In this document: positions 11,101 through 21,443 of the stretch, piece after piece
Position numbering within the stretch: the first letter of the stretch is position 1
Layout of the letters: every line of letters begins with the position of its first letter
DNA from: Cephalotrichum gorgonifer
Taxonomy: Eukaryota > Ascomycota > Sordariomycetes > Microascales > Microascaceae
Direction of reading: 5' to 3'
Assembly (NCBI GenBank): GCA_900312665.1
Contig: ONZQ02000017.1
Coordinates: forward strand, 573,943-637,942
Length of the DNA: 64,000 bases
The notes under the pieces: generated by a model
Databases searched by the model: none
Told to the model about the DNA's origin: nothing
The model's input: only the letters and a program-made list of their open reading frames with translations
Position numbers and translations under genes: made by a program

Positions 11101-11865
11101 ATGATCATGCGTAGCACGCGTATCCTGAGCTATCTAACGCTTATGAGCTACGCCCTAACACATCCGCCGCGAACGCACGAGACTGACAAGGACTTCGACG
11201 ATCATCAAACTGAAGACCGCGCAGCTGGTGCATCAGATGCCGCCGCAGAGGCGCAGGACAACCGCTGGTGGCAGGCGGTCGCGGATGACCTTTCGGGAGT
11301 AGAACCGGTGCACCATACCGTCCTGTCAACATTGACCTTGTTGTCCAACTCAATGCTTTCAGGCCAGAGTTTGCCACCCTTCCTGCCGATTCCTCGACCT
11401 TATGAGATGATGCGGAGACTGATGCAGCTACCGAAATCTGGCACGGCCGCAGGATCAGATCAAGATGAGGATCCATCACTTCCCTGTCGGGACTCTTCAG
11501 GTGGAGACGGAATGACTACCATCGATTCCCGCCAGGAAGCCCCAGATAATGTTGCGGAGAAATGCCCCACACACGACCCGCAAAGCGGAGAAGCAGACAC
11601 CGCCTTCACCAGTGACACCAAAATCATAGACGCTCACAACATAGATCTGCGTGGCTACGAGGAGTTCGTCGTGATGCAGGTGTGTAGCACGCTGGTATGC
11701 GACGACCTTGAGGGTTTGGTGCGGGCTGTGAGCGGGCTGGTTGGCGTTGTGGACTTTAGCTTCCGCGTCGACACCGGTGGTACGGATAACGGGGCTAGCG
11801 AGGCGGTTGAGAGGCTGCTGACCCGGCGAAGGAAGAGTCGGAGTGTATTACAGAGCCGACGCTAA
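8140..11865 (+). CDS. ArAE_2 / DUF2421 family multi-span membrane protein (brefeldin A sensitivity-related, FUSC-like)
   Basis: Four exons (8140-8330, 8402-9337, 9390-10676, 10740-11865) give an uninterrupted 1179-aa protein. Introns are 71, 52 and 63 bases, each with a CTAAT/CTAAC branch site; the first donor is the less usual GTCAGA. An N-terminal membrane block begins with GSIPPIIGLSIYQSAPIST and ISVLAVAVLPRDKFIQNL and includes NNSTTFGPM, matching the ArAE_2_N domain. A charged Lys/Glu-rich insert follows (about 9080-9170). A second membrane block (ICKISAVLGSRES..., WAMITIAIGMTIS, FPRYIPAVMITI) leads to APYRLAVVAGG and a cytosolic DUF2421-type tail. Such proteins are putative exporters of aromatic acids; the substrate here is unknown. 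ATG 8158 is an alternative start. The gene appears intact. Confidence 0.9.
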
Positions 11866-12315
11866 AACTAATCGTAACCTAAAAGAGTTCCCGGCTGCAA
11901 TCAAACCCCTTCCGCAATCGTCGGTCTTAACGCCCTTCTTCGCTCCCTTCGGCAGTTCCCTCGCCCAGAATGCCCGCCCTGATTTAGCGCTTTGCCAGTA
12001 GAAACATTGGTTTCCATCCACAGTTTGTTCCACCCAGTCCTCTAGCTCGGTCATGAATTCGTAGCCATCTAGATCCGTGAAATAAACCTTTCCGCGCCCA
12101 CCGTACGCCTCTACCCAGTAGGGCTTGCTTGAACCCGACTGTGACGATCCCCGTGTAGATGACTTCGCAGATTGCCCGGCTATACTGGGTTGTGTTCGGC
12201 TCGAAGATGAGTGTGCCCTTTTGGAAGTGGAGGGCGGACTGAGTGATCGCCTGGGACGCTTACTGAAGCTCGACATGAGGCTCCCCACAAATGCGTCACA
12301 GTCGCCGCCCTCCAA
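11848..12315 (-). CDS. Conserved-looking protein of unknown function
   Basis: A 155-aa frame with a low-complexity Ser/Arg-rich N-terminal half and a compact C-terminal segment containing PYWVEAYGGRGKVYFTDLDGY, DWVEQTVDG and FYWQSAKSGRAFWARELPKG. The aromatic-rich segment looks like a real fold, but I do not recognise the family. Its stop overlaps the 3' end of the ArAE gene by 18 bases, tail to tail. An upstream exon is possible: a frame at 12578-12366 on the same strand is open but not connected by a clear splice. Confidence 0.5.
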   Translation of the reverse strand: MEGGDCDAFVGSLMSSFSKRPRRSLSPPSTSKRAHSSSSRTQPSIAGQSAKSSTRGSSQSGSSKPYWVEAYGGRGKVYFTDLDGYEFMTELEDWVEQTVDGNQCFYWQSAKSGRAFWARELPKGAKKGVKTDDCGRGLIAAGNSFRLRLVLASAL

Positions 12316-12795
12316 GACACTTCCAAGACCACTGCCCTACTGCTGCTTGCAGTCGAAACCCCACGTCAAAAGTCACAGAGGACAATCGCACAAAGATCGA
12401 CGCCTCCTTCGTCCACGGGCTCGAAATACAGCACGTCTACGTCCCCAGCAAGGAGGAGGCCAAAGGGACGGGGCACAGGAGGCGGTGCGCTCATACCAAA
12501 ACGAAAGCGGATAGCGAAGAGACGGGGCGGATAAGGTATGACGAACCAGGGAGGCATCGGGGGCCTAGGTAACGGCATAGAATGGAAGGTATTTATATTG
12601 ATCTAGACTAGGAGAGTAGTGTAATAATAAGAATTGTATGGTGACGGGCGATTCCTCGTTTCCATTCCCACTAGCCCTCCACGCACTTTCCCTTCAACTT
12701 TGTAGAGTACCTCACCTGCAGGGTGCCCTTGCTCCGCCCTGGGAATTCTTGCGAGAACCGCGTATGGATATCCCACCAGGTTAGGCCATCCCTCT
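12316..12795. other. Mostly intergenic
   Basis: Holds the possible upstream exon of the preceding minus-strand gene (12366-12578) and no other supported feature. Confidence 0.3.
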
Positions 12796-13583
12796 TCAGT
12801 TTAACAAGTAGCGCATCCTCATCCGTAGTAACCATGCCCCTACCTGGGCAACTCGAGCCCTGCGGTTGTAAGAGCTCGGGGGAGGTTTACGCTTCGGAGG
12901 ACCCGGGAGTTGCACAGGAGTGTCGCATTCCGAATCGGACGTTTCCGCCCTAGATTCTCTGTCTATCATTTCGAGGCAGGTAGTGCTGTCGTCGTCGTCG
13001 AGTTGAGTATCGTCGTCCTCATTGCCGTCTTCATCATCATCCGGTTGTATCGTGATGGCATTAGATGCCTCCTGAGCCTCGGGCGAAGGATCAATTGCCC
13101 CGCTGCCTTCTGCGACAAATTCCATCTTGAGCCGGCGAGCGATATCATCGGGGCCGCTTCTTGATGGTCTAGCGACAAGTCGGTAGCCGAATCCTCCACG
13201 AATTCGTCTTCGCTCCTACCAATATCGTCGCAGCGCCCGTATTGGAGCAGTGTGACCGTGCCTGCGTGTTGTAGTGCAGGCTCTCCATCTCGGCTGCAGG
13301 TCCCACCGAGCGGAGATAGGCACATCCGAGGGCCTGAAAACTGTTCAGGGGTCTCGCGCCTCAAGGGCATTCCTTCTTTTTTGCCTCGGGTCATATCGCA
13401 AGAATCGCCAACGTCTTTTGCGTCGTGTTCGGGAGTCGGAGTATCTGAGTAGGCTCGGGCGGATACCGACGGAGGATCTGGCAATTCGCAAGGGGTAGGT
13501 GAAGACGCAGGCTCCCTCCTACTCGAGCCGTCGACCTGGCTTGTTTGTTCTAGCATTTCGAAAGTGGCCTGTGTTCCGTTCAT
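12796..13583 (-). pseudogene. Acidic hypothetical protein split over two frames
   Basis: Two overlapping minus-strand frames appear to belong to one gene. The first (13583-12966) has a Ser/Pro-rich start and ends acidic (SEDEFVEDSATDLSLDHQEA). The second (open from about 13218 to 12796) contains D-D-I-A-R-R-L-K-M-E-F-V-A-E-G-S-G-A-I-D, then a long Asp/Glu run and PGPPKRKPPPSSYNRRARVAQ. A one-base shift or an unrecognised intron (a TAG acceptor lies near 13219) would join them. I do not recognise the family. Because the frames overlap and the product ends abruptly, this may be a decaying gene. Confidence 0.35.
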
Positions 13584-13644
13584 CTCGTGAAGGGCATCAC
13601 TGAGGGCGAATGCTTGAAACTCTACGGAGAAGCCGTCAGTTTGG

Positions 13645-14337
13645 ATGGTCGTCGACCTGTCTTCGCTAGAATCAACTTACTGGACTCGCTGGTATTCGCT
13701 GGGCGAGCAGCATTCTTTCATGCACGACCTCGAGTCATCCTTCTGGGTGCTCTTCTGGATATGTATCCACTACGACGCACAGGGCAAAGATATCGGGCCA
13801 ACTGAGTTTGACAGCTGGAATTACGAGAGTGATAATCTGCACCTCAACGGCAGCGACAAGCGGAGGCTGTACCTCAAGACGGGCGAGGACGGGTGGTTCT
13901 ATCTCGAGTGCGCGACCATGGTGACGCTGCAGGGCTATGGGCAGGATTCTGAGGTTTCCGACTATACTGCTTTCATACCCTTCGTGAGCCCGGAGACCAT
14001 CGAGCTCGAGGAGGACGCCGAGACGCGGCACGTTACCTGGTGTCCGGACGTGGCGTGCGCGACGGGGAAGGGATGGGATGCGCACCTACTGACGGTGAGG
14101 ACTTGGGACGAGTGCGCGAGGGACGGCGTGGAGCTGCGGGGGCAGTGGGGGACGGGGGCTGCAGGTTTCCCCCTGGCGTATGAGATTAACGCCGCGCTTA
14201 GAGTGAGAGAGAAGAAAGCCGAGGTGCCGTATGTCCCGTTCCCGGGGACGGCGGCTGGGTCTGATGCCAGAGCGGCGCGGCGAGGGTCGGGCGGGGGCTG
14301 GTTCATGTCCATGGTCAAGGGTGCCTTCGGTAAGTAA
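13645..14337 (+). CDS. FunK1 fungal-type kinase C-lobe fragment fused to an unknown C-terminal region
   Basis: A 230-aa frame. Residues ~16-62 (13690-13835) read S-L-G-E-Q-H-S-F-M-H-D-L-E-S, then FWVLFWICIHYDAQGKDIGPTEF and SWNYES, the hallmark of the FunK1 kinase C-lobe. The whole N-lobe, catalytic loop and DFG-type region that should precede it are absent, and the normal FunK1 tail does not follow. After residue ~65 comes unrelated sequence (LKTGEDGWFYLECATMVTLQGYG..., ending GWFMSMVKGAFGK) that I cannot place. It is either a chimera of two broken genes or a remnant. Kinase activity is not expected. Confidence 0.6.
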   Translation: MVVDLSSLESTYWTRWYSLGEQHSFMHDLESSFWVLFWICIHYDAQGKDIGPTEFDSWNYESDNLHLNGSDKRRLYLKTGEDGWFYLECATMVTLQGYGQDSEVSDYTAFIPFVSPETIELEEDAETRHVTWCPDVACATGKGWDAHLLTVRTWDECARDGVELRGQWGTGAAGFPLAYEINAALRVREKKAEVPYVPFPGTAAGSDARAARRGSGGGWFMSMVKGAFGK

Positions 14338-15003
14338 GACGGCATAGTGGCGCGTCCTGCGTGAATGATGACTTCTTCCGGCAACTTGAGGAGGATAGCA
14401 TGCCGGAACATGGAGAGCGCACGGCCCTGCTCTGTACCAGCCTGGGATGGGCCGTCAAGATACGCAAGTTGGAGATGGGAATTTGGGAACCTTGTATGAA
14501 GCTTCATATGTTGATGTAGGAATTACATAGATTCCAAAACCATGCATTGTGCTAAAGCTGTTTACCACCAATCTATGACGACGCTTATTGAAGTATCCCC
14601 ACTGCCACAAAGTGGAAATTCATTCTAATCCTGTCAGTCTCCATTTCGGCGACTTTTTCTCGAGGTCGGGGCCCCTCGGTAGCCGCATTTTGGCCCACTC
14701 CTTGAGCTCCTCCTCCACTGCGAATCCGACGCCGAACGTAGCACCTTCTACGACTGTGGAGAAAAACCGCCCATCCACAAAGACCCTAGAGCTTGATTTA
14801 GTGCATGCAGAGAAGGTTGAGTAGATCAACGTACCAACCACCGTTCTTCAGACTGATAGGAACGGGCGTAATGCGAGGTCTACGAGGAATTGCAGAGGGA
14901 GCATGTGATATTTACGGTCACTTATTAAATCGTATCTACATTATCCTCAAGCGGAAGAGCCGAGATTTAAGGGATCGTTAAAATCATCACTCTATTGATC
15001 TAT
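14338..15003. other. Intergenic, no gene seen
   Basis: About 665 bases with small unsupported frames on both strands and no repeat or RNA gene recognised. Confidence 0.4.
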
Positions 15004-15675
15004 CTACCCTTGGCACGCCACAGGCCTCTTATTCCCTTCCCTCGCCATCCGGCGATGCCTGGCCTTCCTTTCTCGTCTCTGCTTGACTTGATCCGACGAC
15101 CTGAGCGGCACCATGTGGACCGATTGGACATGGTTCCTAAAATGGTCCAGGTGCTGAAACTTCATGTCCCTGCACTTAGGGTGGCGGCACTCAATTAGCT
15201 CGCCACGCTGCTCAGCGTGCTCTCGATATTCCAGGTGAGTATCGTCAAAGTGGTCATTTCTGACAGTGGGCCGACAGTACCGAAACGTACGTTCCTGGAG
15301 AGTCATGCCCTCATCGCCGATGCAATCTGGGCACTGGTTCGGGTTCATGAGGAGAGGAAAGGGGTCGGAGTCCAGGTCTTGAATCCGTGCTGGGGACTCT
15401 TCTTTGATTGGTGGCAGGGTTAGTTGGGATATGCGCTGAGCAGGACCACAATTGCCTATCCCTCTCTTACCCATCATACCCATCTCTTTCTTGGAGCATA
15501 AAGCCGGTATTAGATCAATAGCCTTTATTCTCAGCTAGATGAGCTCTTCGTCAGTGAGGTCTTTCGGCTGGTTGTATAGTAGTATAGCCAACTCGGCGCG
15601 CTCGGGAATCTGAAGGTCGATCTCCAGCTCAGTGTACTCTTCTTCTTCCTTACCCTGGAGCTGTCTGTCGATATC
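15004..15675 (-). pseudogene. C-terminal relic of a DUF3435 / FluG-domain protein with C2H2-like finger
   Basis: The minus-strand frame from about 15675 to 15004 reads D-I-D-R-Q-L-Q-G-K, then P-E-R-A-E-L-A-I-L-L-Y-N-Q-P-K-D-L-T-D-E-E-L-I, a TAG stop (15537-15535), L-R-I-K-A-I-D-L-I-P-A-L-C, and later C-P-D-C-I-G-D-E, R-T-F-R-Y-C-R-P, C-R-H-P-K-C and H-F-R-N-H-V-Q-S-V-H. This matches the C-terminal part of DUF3435 proteins, which end in a degenerate zinc-finger module. The stop replaces an expected Gln (CAG to TAG). The N-terminal recombinase-like part is absent. Some DUF3435 proteins are tyrosine recombinases that move Starship elements, but this remnant could also be an ordinary FluG-domain gene. 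Confidence 0.65.
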
Positions 15676-16530
15676 TCAGGTAGAACGATTTAAGAAATAG
15701 TGTTTACGGTGGCTCGTAATGATCCTCTCATCATACTGCGTACTTTCCCGACCGATCTCCGACGGTTCTGGGAGCGGTGCGGGAACCCAAGCTGCGTCGC
15801 GAAACGCCCCAAAGTACTTCTCATATCGGGTCTGGGGCGCACCCTCGATGGAGAGGAGTGGGGATAGAGAAATATAGGGTCTGAATAATCGGGCGCACGT
15901 CTCTCGTCGGCTGTTCAAGATGTTCTATCGTTCGTAACGAGTAGGCGCGAATTTCGGACGCGCAGTTAAAGTCTAAGACAACGCAAGCCAAGTCATGTAA
16001 GATGATGATTTGCATGCAATGCCGTTCCCTATATTATCTGCACTGGCATCCGGGTGTAGGTACTCAGGTCTACCGCGCTTTAAGTCGCATTGAGACGCAA
16101 GGTGGAACGTGTTCTTCCTAACGGCCGCGGACGTAGCTCATGTAGTGTCTCAGACCTGGGCGAGGTCCCGATATACCAGCATAGAAGTGATTTGCCAATA
16201 TATAAACCTTTAGCCAAACATCATGCTCTTTCACCAAGTATCTATAAGGAGTATCTTCTAAAAACGAACAGAAAATAAGGATGTCTCTAGTTCTCTAAAC
16301 TATATAAAATCCACTTCAACCGCGTTTGAGCTGGTTCCGCGCTCCTCAACTTACCATGCTTACACCTACACCGATCGAGATCTGAGCCCAAGTCGACTCG
16401 TCGTGACTAAAGAGCCACATAGAGCAGCAGCATCACACCGCGGTCTATAGCTCTATCAGAGTTACAACACATACCTCTAATTTCCTATCCTCGACTGGTA
16501 GGCACGACCGTCCCTCTGTTCGGTCCCACG
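15676..16530. other. Intergenic, possible decayed coding
   Basis: A minus-strand frame at 15918-15676 could be upstream remains of the DUF3435 relic but shows no recognisable motif. Nothing else is supported. Confidence 0.3.
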
Positions 16531-17425
16531 GTGGGGGTAGCCCACCCGCAACCTGCGCCAGCTCCACCTGTTATTCCCCCGCCCGCCCCACCGGTCATGC
16601 CTGTCGGGTCCACCGCCCCACCAGGCACAGGCCTCAGAAAGACCAAGGCCACAGACAGCCGAAGATCAAACAGCACTAACGGACCACTGAAGCCACGATC
16701 CATCCCTAACCGCAGGTCGATCTATCGACATAATGCAGCCCAAGATCCGCATCCTAAAGCATGTCTCAGCCCAGTTGATACAGTCTCTAAACCTTCCGAC
16801 TACTACCCCACAGCCGCCCATATCTCGCCCCCCGGAACAGCGGGGTATGTTCTCGTCGCAGCGGACGATGCCACGATCATGCCACAGCCGACTCGGAACA
16901 TCGACTATCTCTCGTACAATTAGAAAGAGGAGGAGATTTGGTCATCATGGAAATACATTTTATCCGAACGACAGGAAGACAAAACCGGTAGGCGGTTGGA
17001 AAATGCTTTATAGAGAATCTCGATGAAGGCAAAGAAGAAGCTAGCAACTGTGCACCCTGAGAGAATTAATTGGTATGCAGGGTTGGTGTGTTCCTTTGCT
17101 GATACTGATACCCCTGTACTAATTCTGTTCTCCTCAGGTGGAAAGATTGCGACGTGACTTGGCTCTATGGACCTCTGCAAACGGGCAGCGGCAGCACTAC
17201 TAGCGCCCCCTGCGGCATGGATCAGCGCCGTGGTGAGCCACCGAACAGCACCTGTACTAATAAAAAATCCATTCTCAAGAGGCGAAGCATGGCCCAGGAG
17301 ATCATGGGCGGGTTACGTGTTGCCACCGTGCCCCAGGAGAAGGACAAAGGGGTAGGGAGAACCCGGTTTAGCAACTCAAAGACTGGTAGCTACCAAGTCC
17401 CTGTCTGCTCTCAGCAGATCCCATG
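16531..17425 (+). pseudogene. Dead paralogue of the REG1-like DUF1752 gene
   Basis: The frame holds Q-P-T-R-N-I-D-Y-L-S-Y-N, stop, K-E-E-E-I-W-S-S-W-K-Y-I-L-S, R-R-L-E-N-A-L, stop, R-I-S, then a 65-base intron (17073-17137, GTATGC..CAG) at the same position as in the intact gene at 612. After it come K-D-C-D-V-T-W-L-Y-G-P-L-Q-T-G and K-K-S-I-L-K-R-R-S-M. Both stops (16921-16923 and 17011-17013) are TAG in place of the Trp TGG seen in the intact copy. The PP1-docking region and the C-terminus are missing; the frame ends at 17425, where a minisatellite begins. The N-terminal Pro-rich part does not resemble the intact gene. Confidence 0.8.
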
Positions 17426-17439
17426 AGGAAATGCTGCAC

Positions 17440-17945
17440 CACTGAAATGCTCCCACTCTGGAATGTTGGAATGCGGCCACTCTAGAACGAACGCAGCGAC
17501 TATGGCGAACGCAGCCACCCTACATTCCAGAGTGGCTGCACTCTAGAGTGGCTGCATTATGGCTGCATTATGGCTGCATTCCAGTGTGGCTGCATTCCAG
17601 CGTGATTCCAGTGTGGCTAATTGCAGAGTGGCTGCATTCCAGCTGTATTTTAGAGGGCATTCCAGTGTGGCTGCATTCTAATATGGCTACTTTCCAATGT
17701 GGCTGCATTCTAGAGTAGCTACATTCTCGTGTGGCTGCATTGTGGCAGTGCCGGCGTTAATATAGCTGTGTTAGTAATAGCATTTCAGTGTGGCATTTCA
17801 GTTCAGTAGTAGTCATCCAACAAGAGTGTAGCCATACTAGAATGCAGCCACCTCACATTCCAGTGTGGCTGCATTCCAGTTTGGCTGTCAGTGTGGCTGT
17901 CAGCCATATAGTGCCTATTTAAGAATTGAAACTGTGTTGGTGATG
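17440..17945. repeat. Degenerate minisatellite, core TGTGGCTGCATTCCAG
   Basis: Some 500 bases are built from 15-19-base units around GTGGCTGCATTCCAGT, with variants GAGTGGCTGCATTCTAG and inverted units (GAATGCAGCCAC). At least fifteen unit cores are visible. The tract begins just after the DUF1752 pseudogene and ends at the 3' end of the bHLH gene. Confidence 0.85.
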
Positions 17946-17958
17946 GCATTTCAGTGTG

Positions 17959-18986
17959 TTACCGCCACCCCCCTGTCCTCCCCCTCTCCAGAATCTCATT
18001 CTCCTCCATCAGCTGCTCATTCTTCCTCTCCAGGAATAGGATGTACTCGGCCGCTTTGCTCAGAATGGTAGCCTTGTTGAGCTTCTTCGCTGGTGCCAAC
18101 CCACCCAGCTCGTCCACCGGCACCCCGTCACCCTGGTTTTCCGTTGTCTCCCCCGGGTTGAGCCCCTGCTCGAGGCGGTGCGCCGTAACGCGCAGGGAGG
18201 GCACGACGTCCTGGAGAGCGGCGATTTTGTCGTTCAGGCTGTTACGGTACCGCTTCTCGACCATGTTGTGGGCAGTCTTCTTAGTCCCGTGTCTGTATGT
18301 TGGTGATGTGGGCGAAGGTCCGTCTATGGCACCGGGAGAGTGAGGTGCGAAAGAAGAGATCGATATCGTGGCGGAGTCGGATGCGGACGCGAGGGACTTT
18401 CTCTTACGAGAGGAATACCGAATTCCGGTTGATGTGCTTGGTGAGGTAGTCTCAGATGGCTCCTTCTTTCTCGGTGTCGCCTCGGTTGCAGAAGTCCCTC
18501 GCGACTTGGCTACATTGGGTTGGTTATCAATGACTATGCTGTCGAATAGAGGCGTCTCCGGGCCGTCGAGATCATAGGAACCAAAGACAATATCAGGCAA
18601 TCCCATTCCTAGGTCGAGGGGGTTCACGCTCGGGCTAAGTGAGGATGAGTACCGTCGGGAGAGGTCCGAGGTGCTGAAGACAGGGGCCTTGGCCAACCAA
18701 TCTAGCCAGTCGGGCCCTTGCGGAAGCTGGTAGACGTTTGCATTGGGGAATGTAGGGGATGCTGGCAACGGCGCCAAGTCGGTGGTGAGATCGGTATGCA
18801 GCCTGTACATTGCACCTTCAAGATCCAGTGAGAGCTAGATGCAGATCCGGTGTTAGTCTTCTTATCCTAATCTTCACGCCCTCTTGCAAGAAGCTCAATA
18901 TGCCACACTCCAGTATGTGAAACAGGAGCAAGGGTCGAGACACGGACACAACTTGCATTATCTTTTGAATACGAGTAAAAGTCCAT
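17959..18986 (-). CDS. SREBP-type bHLH transcription factor (SrbB-like)
   Basis: The large minus-strand exon 18834-17959 contains a bHLH domain: TAHNMVEKRYRNSLNDKI, ALQDVVPSLRV, a loop, LNKATILSKAAEYI and a leucine-zipper-like FLERKNEQLMEENEIL at the C-terminus. The Tyr in E-K-R-Y-R is the SREBP-class mark. There are no membrane spans, which fits the short SrbB type rather than SrbA. The frame is open upstream of ATG 18810 to a TAG acceptor (18835-18836). A GCAAGT donor at 18956-18951 would join a short first exon (18986-18957, M-D-F-Y-S-Y-S-K-D-N; ATG 19001 is also in frame) in phase 0, giving 301 aa. That 122-base intron would be of the GC-AG class; without it the protein starts at 18810 (283 aa). 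SrbB works with SrbA in hypoxia and sterol control; this role is inferred. Confidence 0.75.
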
Positions 18987-19001
18987 TATATTCGCCGCCA
19001 T

Positions 19002-21443
19002 TGCAGGCAGCGCTATCATATGTAGTACCCAGGGAGAGGGCTTCGAGAAAATATCGAGGGTTGCAGTCGTCGGCAGGCCGGGTGTAAGAAGGGTCGAGGT
19101 AAAAGAGATGGGGGTAGTAAGGGAATAGGCGAAAAGAGGGGGGATCAATCAGTTGAGTGAGTCCGGATTGTGTAGAGCGGTATGTCGTCGTTTTCCCCTC
19201 GGTGGAAGTGCGTATCCGGTGGTGCTTGGTGTTCGTAGGTGGGATTCTTTGCCCGTGGGGACGATGGCCAGCGCCGCAAACTCAAACCTCAAACCATGCG
19301 ATGAGGGTAGGGCTCCTAGACTTGTCGAATATTGGGAAAAGATGGGAATTGTGTAGATTTAGAGAGCTTTGCCGACCGTATGGTGTTTGAAAGGGGGAAG
19401 GCGCGAGAGTCTAAATTGCGAAGCTTTTTGAAGCATAAAGCTTAGTTCGAGCTCCGTGCAGCTCGGAGGGGGGTCAATCGTAAGTAGGTAGGGTAGGGTA
19501 TTGGTACGTTGCTGGTTGGTGGTGCTGACGACAATGTGACGCTAGCTTCTTTTCTGTACCGGATGTGGAGGGGCAGACTACGACGTAATGTGGAGAAAGG
19601 GGAGGTGGGAGCAGAAGGTGTTATATATACGAGAGAAAGAACCGGGAAGGCACGACTAGTGACGGAGAGTCCCGTGGCCGAAACGGAGACGCACTTGTAC
19701 TCCTAACAGAATTAAAGTAAGTAACGGCCGAGGCGCAGGACTCATACTCTTGGCTTCTGATTGTGTCATTTACGAGTACGGCGAACTGAGGACGGGGGTA
19801 CACCGGGAAGTGGTGAAGGCCGTATGGAAGCTCCGAGCACCGCGGCGTTTGCCAGGGCGAATGCGAGCGGGCGGAGGGGGCAATTGACAAAACGGCCGCA
19901 GGGGGTCAAAGAACATGGCACCATGAGAAGGCTAGATTTAACATGGGGCATATTATTAAATATGAATACGGAGTACTCCGTGCTCGTTGAACAACTGCGT
20001 GCCACGACATGGGCTGTTTTATCACGAATGGGAGCATACTTGCAGCGGCGCCGTCTTGGCCGACTCGTATTGGCCGCTGCCTGCAGGATCTTGTACCACG
20101 ACGACGGGCAGACGGAAAGGCGGGCCACCAATTTTCGGTGTATGGGACAGGGCAATTGGTCAGAACGGAAAGCGCTTGAAGCCGCAATCGGAAACGGTTG
20201 ACTAGTGCAAAATGCGTCGGTCTATTATTATTAAGACCCCTTACAAGCAAGGACAAGGTCCCCGCGTCCAGCCCAACCCCCAACGATCAATCAGATGACA
20301 GATATGACAGAATCAAACACGGGAGGGATACTTGCCGTCAATTATTCCAAGTCGCAGGTATAATACAGACTACGACTCAAAAAGAAGAAAAAATCGGGGG
20401 TTGCCTAATTTAGGAGACGAAACTTTATTTTTGGGCCGTACAAGTACTGGAGCTGCAACCCCAAAACAGCCCACCATAGACACCCCCGGCCGCAAGAACG
20501 CTACACGAGCAACTTGTTACCCCGGAGGATGCCGAGGGACGAGGTCCCACAGTCGCTCCGAGCGCCGTGTCCCCATCCCCCCTGCGTTCGGGAGGAACGA
20601 ACGGTTCTTTTTGTCTTCTTCTGGGGAATGGTGTCATTCTCGGGCCTCGACGTTCAACCTAGTTCGTGCATAGAGTCGAGGAGGCATGCCCCAATTCCCG
20701 ACTCCCGAATCTTTGTTTTTCCGGTAAATATGGCGACCTGCTAGACTCCCGAGACCGTTCTCCGGGCCGTTACTCCGTTTCTGGGATCCTATCATTATTT
20801 CCCTCCACGGCAATGTTTTTGAACCGCCACAACACCTCTGGTATACGGCCACACGGGGGGATGGGACTTAAACCATGATATTGGTAGGGCCGAAGTCGGT
20901 ATGGTAGATAGTGCCTCCAGCCGGTCATTCCTAATTCTGAAGCCTGTCAATGGGGAGACTTTGCAGCGAGCATGGCCCTCACTATCGCACCAGGAAACCC
21001 AACTTTCTCTTCTCTACTCCTTTCTATTCTTTTCTTTCTTTCTTTTACCGGCATTTGGGCGGGCTGGGGGTGTATGGGCTGGGTACGATGGGTATGGGTA
21101 AGAGGATTACATGGAGTGCCGTCTTGCGTGCTAGGTGTAGGTATGGTATAAGTATCAGAACTGCGTGGAAAACTGCTTTGCGCGAATAGATGGTATAGAT
21201 ATCTGCTATTTTCAGTCTGCTCTATAGTACAACCTTTTCAGTCTCGGCCTTCTGAGTGCGGTTCAAACTTGCGATCATGACCCCGGGTCCCTCGCCAGCT
21301 CGGCACATCTTCCCCAGAGCTTACAAAAGACCGTGGTATCCTGCGTTCTCGGAGTGCACTCGGTATCAGTTACTCCCCTAGGTCTGCTACCCCCTTACGA
21401 CCCAACCCCGTGCCCCTCTTCCTCTGCTTCCCAGACCCAACCG
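19002..21443. other. Long gene-poor stretch
   Basis: About 2.4 kb with only short, overlapping, motif-free frames on both strands. The first ~600 bases are probably the promoter and leader of the bHLH gene. No RNA gene or repeat was recognised. Confidence 0.4.

Noticed and set aside
13962..14507. 181-codon minus-strand frame
   Set aside because: Antisense to the FunK1 fragment frame; no recognisable motif.
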